64,000 bases of DNA. It comes from Lachnoclostridium sp. An196 (lineage in GTDB: Bacteria > Bacillota > Clostridia > Lachnospirales > Lachnospiraceae). Made by a program: the position numbers and the translations under genes. The DNA is taken from contig NZ_NFJZ01000004.1 of assembly GCF_002160135.1 (NCBI RefSeq), forward strand, positions 62,001 to 126,000, written 5' to 3'. Below the pieces are notes generated by a model. That model worked only from the letters and a program-made list of their open reading frames with translations, was not told the origin of the DNA and ran no database searches. Positions 36,203 through 43,895 of the stretch are shown piece after piece; position 1 is the stretch's first letter, and each line of letters opens with the position of its first letter.

Positions 36203-37453
36203 TTACAGCATGTCGGCGGTGGCGATTTCGCCTTTGATGGCGGAAGCGGTCACCGTCGCCGCGCTTGCCAGGTAGACGAAAGAATCCCGGTGTCCTGCAC
36301 GGCCCTTGAAATTTCTGGTGCCGGTGCTGATCAGAGTCTCTCCCTCGCCGATGACACCCTGGCAGCTTCCCCAGCAGACGCTGCAGTTGGGATTCATGAC
36401 GATGGCGCCTGCTTCCATGAAGGTCTGGATCAATCCTTCCTTTATGGCTTCCTGGTAGACTGCTTGGCTGGCCGGTACGACCAGAAAACGGACCAGGGGA
36501 TGGACTTTCCGGCCCTTTAACAGCGCGGCTCCGACACGGAGATCTTCGATGCGTCCGTTGTTGCAGGAACCAAGGAAGGCTTCATCGATTCTGGTTCCGG
36601 CCGCTTCTCCGGCCGGGCATACATTGTCTACAAAATGAGGCTTTGCCACGATCGGCACGATGGAGCCCAAATCTATGTCATAGACCGCGGAGAATACGGC
36701 GTCCGGATCGCTGGAGAAACATGCTTTTGGTTCTCTGCCGTGTGCGCGCAGATAATCAAGAGCGATGTCGTCCACCTCCATCAGCGCGGTCTTCGCGCCT
36801 GCTTCCACACAAAGATTGCAGATGGAGATGCGGTCGCTCATGGAGAGGGTTTTCATTCCTTCACCGACGAATTCCATAGCCTTGTAATTTGCGCCGTTTG
36901 CGCCGATTTTTCCGATGATGGTCAGGATCAGGTCTCGGGCATAGACTCCCTCCGGAAGTCTGCCGGTCAGATTGAAGCGGATCGTTTCCGGTACCAGTAC
37001 CCAGGATTTTCCTGTGACCATGGCATACAGATAATCCGTGCATCCTACGCCGGTACCGAATGCTCCCAGCGCTCCGTAGGCGCAGGTATGGCTGTCCGCG
37101 CCGAAGATCAGTTCGCCGGGACATACATATTTTTCCATCATGATCTGGTGGCAGACGCCCTGGCCCTCATAAAACGCGATGCCATGTTCTCTGGCAAAGT
37201 CGCGCATTTTCTTCTGGGATGCGGCAGTCTTGGGACTGTCTGACGGAACATTATGGTCCACGATCCAGACCAGTTTATTCACATCGGCAATGTGCGGGTG
37301 CTTCAGCTGGTTGTTGTACATATCGATAGTAAGATGAGTGGTTCCGTCATTGCTCATGAGACGGTCAACTTCCACTGTGTGGATATCTCCGGCTTTTACG
37401 GTATCCACACCGGCCGCGCGGGCGATGATTTTTTCTGCGATAGTCATTCCCAT
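36203..37453 (-). CDS. Aconitase-family dehydratase large subunit, copy B (LeuC-like)
   Basis: A 416-residue paralogue of copy A. Cluster cysteines are in GSCNNGR and NPNCSVCWGSCQG; FGADSHTCAYG is the family signature. The ATG at 37453 has AAGGAGGAGG directly upstream; a longer reading adds residues overlapping the small subunit. The two large subunits differ clearly around the third cysteine, suggesting two substrates rather than a recent duplication. Confidence 0.86.
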   Translation of the reverse strand: MGMTIAEKIIARAAGVDTVKAGDIHTVEVDRLMSNDGTTHLTIDMYNNQLKHPHIADVNKLVWIVDHNVPSDSPKTAASQKKMRDFAREHGIAFYEGQGVCHQIMMEKYVCPGELIFGADSHTCAYGALGAFGTGVGCTDYLYAMVTGKSWVLVPETIRFNLTGRLPEGVYARDLILTIIGKIGANGANYKAMEFVGEGMKTLSMSDRISICNLCVEAGAKTALMEVDDIALDYLRAHGREPKACFSSDPDAVFSAVYDIDLGSIVPIVAKPHFVDNVCPAGEAAGTRIDEAFLGSCNNGRIEDLRVGAALLKGRKVHPLVRFLVVPASQAVYQEAIKEGLIQTFMEAGAIVMNPNCSVCWGSCQGVIGEGETLISTGTRNFKGRAGHRDSFVYLASAATVTASAIKGEIATADML

Positions 37454-37455
37454 GA

Positions 37456-37932
37456 TTATGCCTCCTCCTTGTTCAGTGATGCGATCAGTCCGCCCTGGTC
37501 CAGGATGTTCTGCATATAGGGCGGGAGTTTGGTGCAGGTGAATTCTTTGCCGCCGCACCGGACGATGCCTTCGTTCATGGAGAGTTCCATCTCATCTCCG
37601 TCAGACACGTGATCATAGAGGTCTTTGCAGACGATAACGGGAAGTCCGATATTGATGGCGTTGCGGTAGAAGATCCGGGCAAAAGATTTGGCGATCACAG
37701 CCTGGATTCCCAGCGCCTTCAATACCCCCGGCGCCTGCTCTCTGGAGGAACCGCAGCCGAAGTTCTCGCAAGCCACGATAAAATCACCCGGTTTTACTTT
37801 GGACGCAAAGTCCGGATCCAGGGATTCGAAGGTATGTACTTTCATTTCTTCAATGGTTGGAAAAAGCAGATACTGGGACGCGATGATCTGGTCCGTATCC
37901 ACATCTGTATGGAATTTGAATATTTTTCCCAT
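37456..37932 (-). CDS. Aconitase-family dehydratase small subunit, copy B (LeuD-like)
   Basis: A 158-residue swivel subunit, first gene of the five-gene minus-strand operon. It has FGCGSSREQAPGVLK and SFARIFYRNAIN. The ribosome site GAGGAGG is strong. It pairs with large subunit B two bases downstream. Confidence 0.87.
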   Translation of the reverse strand: MGKIFKFHTDVDTDQIIASQYLLFPTIEEMKVHTFESLDPDFASKVKPGDFIVACENFGCGSSREQAPGVLKALGIQAVIAKSFARIFYRNAINIGLPVIVCKDLYDHVSDGDEMELSMNEGIVRCGGKEFTCTKLPPYMQNILDQGGLIASLNKEEA

Positions 37933-37991
37933 AGGGGAACCTCCTCTTCTTAAAATTCATGGTGTTTGACCTGTAAAAACAGGCGTATTAT

Positions 37992-38026
37992 AAAAACAGG
38001 CAGCCGGAATCTTCCGGCTGCCTGTA
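37992..38026 (-). terminator. Intrinsic terminator after the CNNM/CBS gene
   Basis: ACAGGCAGCCGG (37996-38007) pairs with CCGGCTGCCTGT (38014-38025), followed on the minus strand by TTTTTATA. It separates the CBS gene from the dehydratase operon. Confidence 0.88.
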
Positions 38027-38031
38027 ATCTG

Positions 38032-39333
38032 CTATTTATCTTCCTTTGGAATCTCTTCGGACGCCGGTTCTGGCAGATAAATGTGAACCTGGTCGATCCG
38101 GTTCTTTTCCATAGAATCCACTGCAAGCCGAATGCCGTTTTCCGTCGTGACTTCTTCGCCCACATGCGGAAGATGATCCAGGAGCTCGATGATAATACCT
38201 CCCACAGAATCATAATCTTCCGACTCCAGGGCCAGCCCTTTGTCTTCCAGCTCCAGACTGTCATTCAGATCATCCAGGCTCATGGCTCCGGCTACGATGT
38301 ATTCTGTATCGGTGAGCTGGCGGACCAGTTCTTCTTCATCTTCGTCATACTCATCACGGATATCGCCGACGATTTCTTCCAGAAGATCTTCTACAGTAAC
38401 CAGTCCGGAGGTTACGCCATATTCGTCCAGCACAATCGCGAGATTGGTAGAACTTTTCCGCATCTCAACCAGCAGATCCGAAGTGCGTTTATGCTCATGT
38501 GTAAAGAGCACGCTCCGAAGAATGTTGTGGGCATCGAAATGTTCTTTGTCTTCGTAGGTCAGGAGATCTTTTACATTGAGCATGCCGATCACATTGTCCG
38601 TAGATTCTTCATAGACGGGATAACGGGTATATTTGTTTTCATTGAATACATTCAGAATATCCTGATAAGACGCATCCGCCTTTAAAAAACTGATATCTAC
38701 TTTGGGAACCATGATGTCTTTGGCCGTAGCGTCACCGAAATCAAATACATTGTTGATCATCTCGCGTTCTTCCTGCTCGATGACGCCGTCTTCATGGCTT
38801 ACGTCTACGATCGTCCGGATCTCTTCTTCGGTATAGGATTCCTGTTTGGTGTCGGGATTTACCCGCAGGAGGAAGAGGATTCCTCTGGAAAGGTTGTTCA
38901 TGATGAAAATCAGAGGAGTGGCTATCGTCATCCATGCATATACGAATCTGGCGAAATTCAACGCGAGTTTCTCTGACTGTATTGTCGCGCATGTTTTAGG
39001 AGTAATTTCTCCAAAGATTAATATTACCAATGTCAATACGCCGGTAGCGATACCAGGACCGATGCTTCCAAACCAGTCGGTAGCCATAACTGTAGCCAGA
39101 GAGGATGCGGAAAGATTGACAATATTGTTCCCGATCAGAAGAGCGCTGAGCATTTTGCCCTGATCCTCGATGATTTTAGAGAGAATCACTGCACGATTAT
39201 CGCCTTCTTCGACCAGATTTCTGACTCGGATCTTGTTGACAGTTACCATAGCGGTCTCCGATGAAGAAAAAAACGCGGAGAGCCCGATCAAGATAAGCAG
39301 GATCAGTACCTGTATGGCGTCACTGGAATCCAA
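38032..39333 (-). CDS. CNNM/CorC-type membrane protein with CBS pair
   Basis: A 433-residue protein of the CNNM (HlyC/CorC) group linked to Mg2+ or other divalent cation efflux. An N-terminal membrane domain with about four helices (1-185, with FSSSETAMVTVNK), a CBS pair (about 205-330) and a CorC_HlyC C-terminal domain (about 345-425) are in order. The start is a TTG at 39333 with AAAGGAG ten bases upstream. It was once annotated as haemolysin; that role is unsupported. Confidence 0.9.
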   Translation of the reverse strand: MDSSDAIQVLILLILIGLSAFFSSSETAMVTVNKIRVRNLVEEGDNRAVILSKIIEDQGKMLSALLIGNNIVNLSASSLATVMATDWFGSIGPGIATGVLTLVILIFGEITPKTCATIQSEKLALNFARFVYAWMTIATPLIFIMNNLSRGILFLLRVNPDTKQESYTEEEIRTIVDVSHEDGVIEQEEREMINNVFDFGDATAKDIMVPKVDISFLKADASYQDILNVFNENKYTRYPVYEESTDNVIGMLNVKDLLTYEDKEHFDAHNILRSVLFTHEHKRTSDLLVEMRKSSTNLAIVLDEYGVTSGLVTVEDLLEEIVGDIRDEYDEDEEELVRQLTDTEYIVAGAMSLDDLNDSLELEDKGLALESEDYDSVGGIIIELLDHLPHVGEEVTTENGIRLAVDSMEKNRIDQVHIYLPEPASEEIPKEDK

Positions 39334-39475
39334 TGTAGTTCACTCCTTTAATTCTGTTAGGTATAGACAAAAATAACTATACGATATTTTGAAACAAAAT
39401 GCAAGTGCCGCAGCATAATCAAGGGCGTTCGGCATATAAATAGAAGCAGGAGTACACGAGGGGAGGGACTTGTTT

Positions 39476-39850
39476 ATGAATCAACCGGGAATCTCTTTGA
39501 ATCAGGGAGTGAGGGTTGTTAAAGCTCTGCTGGTATCTTACCTGTTGACCGGCGGACTTCTTCTTTTGCTGGCGGGACTTCTGTACCGTTTCCGCCTGGA
39601 TGAAGGGAAAATACAGATCGGTATTATATTGATCTATATAGTGTCCTGTTTTGCAGGAGGTTTTCTGGCAGGGAAAATGATGAAAAGCAGAAAATTTCTT
39701 TGGGGCGTGCTGCTGGGCCTGTTGTATTTTCTGATAATGACCCTGGTATCGCTGGCTGTCAACCGGGGATTGCAGGACGGGACCACCAGTTATTTTACAA
39801 CATTCCTTCTGTGTATGGGAGGAGGCATGCTTGGCGGGATGTGCGCGTGA
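39476..39850 (+). CDS. TIGR04086-like four-helix membrane protein beside SCIFF
   Basis: A 124-residue membrane protein with four predicted helices, separated by short loops, including GLLYRFRLDEGKIQIG and FAGGFLAGKMMKSRKF. Proteins of this kind (TIGR04086) are, from memory, found in Clostridia next to the SCIFF peptide. The ATG at 39476 follows GGGGAGGG. Its function is unknown; an export or insertion role for the peptide is a guess from position. Confidence 0.75.
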   Translation: MNQPGISLNQGVRVVKALLVSYLLTGGLLLLLAGLLYRFRLDEGKIQIGIILIYIVSCFAGGFLAGKMMKSRKFLWGVLLGLLYFLIMTLVSLAVNRGLQDGTTSYFTTFLLCMGGGMLGGMCA

Positions 39851-39860
39851 TAAAAAACTC

Positions 39861-39889
39861 TTTTCATTTTTCATCTCTTATGATATAGT
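39861..39889 (+). promoter_or_regulatory. Candidate SCIFF promoter
   Basis: TTTTCA (39861-39866), 17 bp, TATAGT (39884-39889), 45 bp before the SCIFF start codon. Confidence 0.5.
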
Positions 39890-39933
39890 TATAAATAATC
39901 ATGTAATTCAGTACATTTTAGGAGGACGATGAG

Positions 39934-40077
39934 ATGAAACATATCAAGACTTTAAATACGCAGACCCTGCAGAATACCATGAAGAAGGGCGGCTGCGGCG
40001 AGTGCCAGACTTCCTGCCAGTCTGCATGCAAGACTTCCTGTACGGTAGGAAACCAGAGCTGCGAGAACAATAAATAA
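39934..40077 (+). CDS. scfA: SCIFF ribosomal peptide precursor (six cysteines in forty-five)
   Basis: A 47-residue precursor with six cysteines at 21, 24, 28, 32, 36 and 43, the hallmark of SCIFF peptides. The leader MKHIKTLNTQTLQNT is also family-typical. In the Clostridium thermocellum homologue a thioether joins Cys32 and Thr37; both residues are at the same positions here. GGAGG lies 8 bp before the ATG. It is too short for many gene callers. The final product and its biological role are unknown. Confidence 0.95.
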   Translation: MKHIKTLNTQTLQNTMKKGGCGECQTSCQSACKTSCTVGNQSCENNK

Positions 40078-40097
40078 GACAGGCCTAGCTTGACAGG

Positions 40098-40125
40098 AAA
40101 GCAGCGATTTTGTCGCTGCTTTTTT
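40098..40125 (+). terminator. Terminator between SCIFF precursor and maturase
   Basis: AAAGCAGCGA (40098-40107) pairs with TCGCTGCTTT (40113-40122) and ends in six T. It would let the precursor be made in excess over the enzyme. Confidence 0.85.
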
Positions 40126-40164
40126 CGTGCATGAGATAATATTTCTATAGAGAGGAAAGAAAAC

Positions 40165-41547
40165 ATGGTACACCAGTACAAAAACAACGGATACAATATT
40201 CTGCTGGATGTGAACAGCGGGTCGGTCCATGTGGTAGACGATCTGGTTTACGATATGGTTCCCTATTATAAGGAAAAGGGATTGGAGGAGACGGTCCGCC
40301 TCCTGAAGGCTAAATATCCGGAGGAAGAGATCCGGGAAGCGGCGGAGGATCTGGAAGAATTGATTCAGGCCGGAAAACTGTACACAGAAGATATCTACGA
40401 AAATTATATCCAGGAGATCGTGGACGCGAAGAAACCGGTGGTAAAGGCGCTTTGTCTCCATATTGCCCACGACTGCAATCTGGCCTGTCGGTATTGCTTC
40501 GCCGAAGAGGGAGAGTATCACGGCAGACGCGCTCTGATGAGTTATGAAGTGGGTAGGAAAGCGCTGGATTTCCTGATTGCCAATTCCGGAAACCGTAAGA
40601 ATCTGGAAGTGGATTTCTTCGGCGGCGAGCCGCTGATGAACTGGCAGGTGGTGAAAGACCTAGTGGCATACGGCCGGGAGCAGGAAAAGATTCACAACAA
40701 GAATTTCCGTTTTACGCTGACGACGAACGGTGTGCTTCTGAACGATGAAGTTCAGGAATTTGTAAATAAGGAAATGGCAAATGTGGTGCTCAGCATCGAC
40801 GGAAGAAAGGAAGTCCATGACTACATGCGTCCGTTCCGCGGAGGCAAAGGGAGTTATGACCTGATCCTTCCTAAATTCCAGAAGCTGGCCGAGAGCAGGA
40901 ATCAGGAAAAATATTATGTGCGGGGAACGTTTACCAGACATAATAAAGATTTTTCCAAAGATGTGCTTCATCTGGCGGACCTGGGATTCAAACAGATTTC
41001 TGTGGAACCGGTGGTCGGCTCGGAAGAGGAAGAATATGCGCTGCGGGAAGAAGATCTGCCGCAGATCATGGAGGAATATGACCGTCTGGCCGCGGAGATG
41101 GTGAAACGTCACGGAACAGACAGGGAATTTAATTTCTTTCACTTTATGCTGGATCTGACGGGAGGACCCTGTGTGGCCAAGCGCCTGTCCGGATGCGGTT
41201 CCGGCACGGAATACCTGGCTGTGACTCCCTGGGGAGATTTGTATCCCTGTCACCAGTTTGTGGGGGACGAACAGTACCTGATGGGAAATGTGGACGACGG
41301 CATCGTGCGTCCGGATATTCGGGAAGAATTTAAGCAGTGCAACGTATATTCTAAGGAAAAATGCAGAAACTGCTTTGCGAAATTCTACTGCAGCGGCGGC
41401 TGCGCGGCAAATGCCTGGAAATTCCACGGATCGATCAATGAGGCTTATGATATCAGCTGCGAGCTGGAACGCAAACGTGTGGAGTGCGCGATCATGATTA
41501 AGGCGGCGGAAGCGGAGATGGACGCCGCGGGAGAAGACGGGGAATAA
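40165..41547 (+). CDS. scfB: SCIFF peptide thioether maturase (radical SAM/SPASM)
   Basis: A 460-residue radical-SAM enzyme that joins cysteine sulphur to the alpha-carbon of an acceptor residue in the SCIFF peptide. An N-terminal RiPP-recognition region (about 1-90) precedes the cluster motif CNLACRYC (Cys104, 108, 111), and a C-terminal SPASM domain supplies auxiliary-cluster cysteines (CRNCFAKFYCSGGC). FFGGEPL is also typical. It lies 87 bp after the precursor, behind a terminator. Confidence 0.95.
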   Translation: MVHQYKNNGYNILLDVNSGSVHVVDDLVYDMVPYYKEKGLEETVRLLKAKYPEEEIREAAEDLEELIQAGKLYTEDIYENYIQEIVDAKKPVVKALCLHIAHDCNLACRYCFAEEGEYHGRRALMSYEVGRKALDFLIANSGNRKNLEVDFFGGEPLMNWQVVKDLVAYGREQEKIHNKNFRFTLTTNGVLLNDEVQEFVNKEMANVVLSIDGRKEVHDYMRPFRGGKGSYDLILPKFQKLAESRNQEKYYVRGTFTRHNKDFSKDVLHLADLGFKQISVEPVVGSEEEEYALREEDLPQIMEEYDRLAAEMVKRHGTDREFNFFHFMLDLTGGPCVAKRLSGCGSGTEYLAVTPWGDLYPCHQFVGDEQYLMGNVDDGIVRPDIREEFKQCNVYSKEKCRNCFAKFYCSGGCAANAWKFHGSINEAYDISCELERKRVECAIMIKAAEAEMDAAGEDGE

Positions 41548-41558
41548 GGGACAGCCGC

Positions 41559-43250
41559 ATGTCAAAATGGGTAGAAATCAGGAAAGGCGCGGATTTTCAG
41601 AAGATAGGGCAGCAGTTTCACATTACTCCGCTGGCGGCACGCCTGATCCGCAACCGGGAGATCCGGGGAGAAGCGGAGATCCGGAAATATCTGCACGGCA
41701 CGGTAAAGGATCTGTATCCGGCGTCTTCCATGAAAGGAATGAAGGATACCGTGGAGATTCTGTCGGAGAAAATCAGGCAGGGGAAGCGGATCCGTATTAT
41801 CGGAGACTATGATATCGACGGAGTCTGCGCCGCTTATATTCTTCTGAAAGGTCTCTCCGTTCTGGGAGCCAATGTGGATACGGATATTCCGGACCGAATC
41901 AAAGACGGTTATGGTTTGAATCAGGAACTGGTAGACCGGGCGTTCCTGGACGGAATCGATACAGTACTGACCTGCGATAATGGAATCGCGGCGGTGAAAG
42001 AGATCGCCTATGCGAAAGAAAAAGGCATGACTGTACTGGTGACAGACCATCATGAGGTTCAGCGGGAAATTCCGCCGGCGGATGCGGTGATCGATCCCAG
42101 ACAGGAGGACTGTCTGTATTCTTTTAAAAAGTTATGCGGGGCGGCGGTGGCCTGGAAGCTGACAGGGGAACTTTGGAAAGCGTTTCCGTATCGGGACGAT
42201 GGCTTATACAGGGAACTGATGATGTTCGCCGCGTTTGCCACGGTAGGGGACGTGATGGACCTGGAAGATGAGAACCGCATCCTGGTGCGGGAAGGTTTGA
42301 AAATGCTGCGGGAGACTGCGCATCCGGGCATGTCTGCGCTGATCGAAGTCAATGAATTGCCCCGGGAACGGCTGTCGGCATTTCATATCGGCTTTGTTTT
42401 GGGTCCCTGCATCAATGCCGGGGGCAGGCTGGATACTGCAAAACGTGCGCTGGAGCTTCTGGACACACAGGATTATGAACTGGCGCTTCGACGCGCGAAG
42501 GAACTAAAAGATCTGAATGACGAACGGAAGACGATGACAGAGCAGGGGGTAAAAGCAGGGATTCGGCAGATTGAAAACGGTCCTCTGAGAGATGACCGGG
42601 TGCTGGTAGTTTACCTTCCGGATTGTCATGAAAGTCTGGCGGGAATCATTGCCGGACGGATCCGGGAACGTTATTACCGGCCGGTTTTTGTCCTGACCAG
42701 AGGAGAAGAGGCGGTAAAAGGTTCCGGAAGATCCATCGAGACATATTCTATGTTTGAAGAGATGAGCAAATGCAGGGACCTGTTCCTGAAATACGGAGGC
42801 CATCCTATGGCGGCGGGTTTGTCCCTTGCGGAAGAGAATGTGGAAGAATTCCGCAGAAGAATCAACGAGTCCTGCACTCTGACCGAAGAAGACCTGACAG
42901 AGGTGGAACGCATCGATATGGTGCTTCCGTTCAGATGGGTGACAGAGAGACTGACAGAAGAACTGGAACTTTTGGAGCCGTTCGGAAAAGGCAATACCCG
43001 TCCCGTTTTTGCGGTACGGAATGTACGGATACTGGAAAGCCGGGTGCTGGGGAAGCACCAGAATATGCTGCGGCTTAAGCTGATGGACGAAGAGGGAACT
43101 GCCATGGACGGGGTCTTTTTCCGGGAGGACATGCAGCAGGTCCTGTCGGATTTTCAGAAAAAAGATCGGTTGCATTTTCTGTATTATCCGGAAATGAATG
43201 AGTACAGGGGGAGAAAGAAGCTGCAGATACGGATCCTGGATTATTGTTAA
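41559..43250 (+). CDS. recJ: Single-stranded-DNA exonuclease RecJ
   Basis: A 5'-3' ssDNA exonuclease used in recombination and repair. DHH-family motifs IGDYDIDGVCAAY, CDNGIAA and TDHHEVQ are present, followed by the DHHA1 domain (KGSGRSIETYS, YGGHPMAAGLS). Length 563 is typical. It begins 11 bp after the SCIFF maturase, so the two may share a transcript, though apt has its own promoter downstream. Confidence 0.96.
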   Translation: MSKWVEIRKGADFQKIGQQFHITPLAARLIRNREIRGEAEIRKYLHGTVKDLYPASSMKGMKDTVEILSEKIRQGKRIRIIGDYDIDGVCAAYILLKGLSVLGANVDTDIPDRIKDGYGLNQELVDRAFLDGIDTVLTCDNGIAAVKEIAYAKEKGMTVLVTDHHEVQREIPPADAVIDPRQEDCLYSFKKLCGAAVAWKLTGELWKAFPYRDDGLYRELMMFAAFATVGDVMDLEDENRILVREGLKMLRETAHPGMSALIEVNELPRERLSAFHIGFVLGPCINAGGRLDTAKRALELLDTQDYELALRRAKELKDLNDERKTMTEQGVKAGIRQIENGPLRDDRVLVVYLPDCHESLAGIIAGRIRERYYRPVFVLTRGEEAVKGSGRSIETYSMFEEMSKCRDLFLKYGGHPMAAGLSLAEENVEEFRRRINESCTLTEEDLTEVERIDMVLPFRWVTERLTEELELLEPFGKGNTRPVFAVRNVRILESRVLGKHQNMLRLKLMDEEGTAMDGVFFREDMQQVLSDFQKKDRLHFLYYPEMNEYRGRKKLQIRILDYC

Positions 43251-43255
43251 AGCAA

Positions 43256-43284
43256 TTGCCTAACCCCTTGTTTTGTGCTATATT
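43256..43284 (+). promoter_or_regulatory. apt promoter
   Basis: TTGCCT (43256-43261), 17 bp, TATATT (43279-43284), 56 bp before the apt start. Confidence 0.6.
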
Positions 43285-43340
43285 AGAATCAGTGCGGGCA
43301 CGAGAAGCGCCCGAAAGTGCGGTAAAGGAGAGCGATACGG

Positions 43341-43865
43341 ATGAAGAAACTGGAAGATTATGTGGTAAGCATTCCGGATTTTCCGGAAGAGGGAGTGATA
43401 TTCCGCGATGTAACGTCGATTCTGCAGGATGCGGACGGTCTGCATCTGGCGATTGAGGAGATCCAGAAACTGCTGGAGGATGTGGAATTTGACGTAGTAG
43501 GAGGCACGGAGTCCAGGGGCTTCATCTTCGGAATGCCGGTCGCCTATAACCTGCACAAATCCTTTGTGCCTGTCCGTAAGGCGGGAAAACTTCCCCGTGA
43601 GACCGTTTCCATGGAATATGAACTGGAATACGGTACCGCGACGGTGGAGATCCATAAGGATGCGATTAAACCGGGGCAGAAGGTGGTCCTGATCGACGAC
43701 CTGATCGCCACGGGCGGCACCATGCAGGCGGCAGCAAAGCTGGTGGAAGAACTGGGAGGCGAAGTTGTGCGCATCGTTTTCCTGATGGAACTGGCAGGAC
43801 TGCATGGAAGGGAAAAATTGAAAGATTACGATGTGAGAAGCGTAATCTGTTATGATGGAAAGTAA
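43341..43865 (+). CDS. apt: Adenine phosphoribosyltransferase
   Basis: Salvages adenine with PRPP to AMP. The PRPP-binding motif VVLIDDLIATGG lies near residues 114-125, and FRDVTSIL at the N-terminus is family-typical. Length 174 is normal. The recJ-apt-relA order is conserved in Firmicutes. Confidence 0.97.
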   Translation: MKKLEDYVVSIPDFPEEGVIFRDVTSILQDADGLHLAIEEIQKLLEDVEFDVVGGTESRGFIFGMPVAYNLHKSFVPVRKAGKLPRETVSMEYELEYGTATVEIHKDAIKPGQKVVLIDDLIATGGTMQAAAKLVEELGGEVVRIVFLMELAGLHGREKLKDYDVRSVICYDGK

Positions 43866-43895
43866 ATCAGTCTTTATATAAAGCGGTGATCATTT

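Noticed and set aside
34388-37932. Simple assignment of both dehydratase pairs to leucine synthesis
   Set aside because: No leuA or leuB nearby, reversed subunit order and divergent cysteine motifs make the substrate uncertain.
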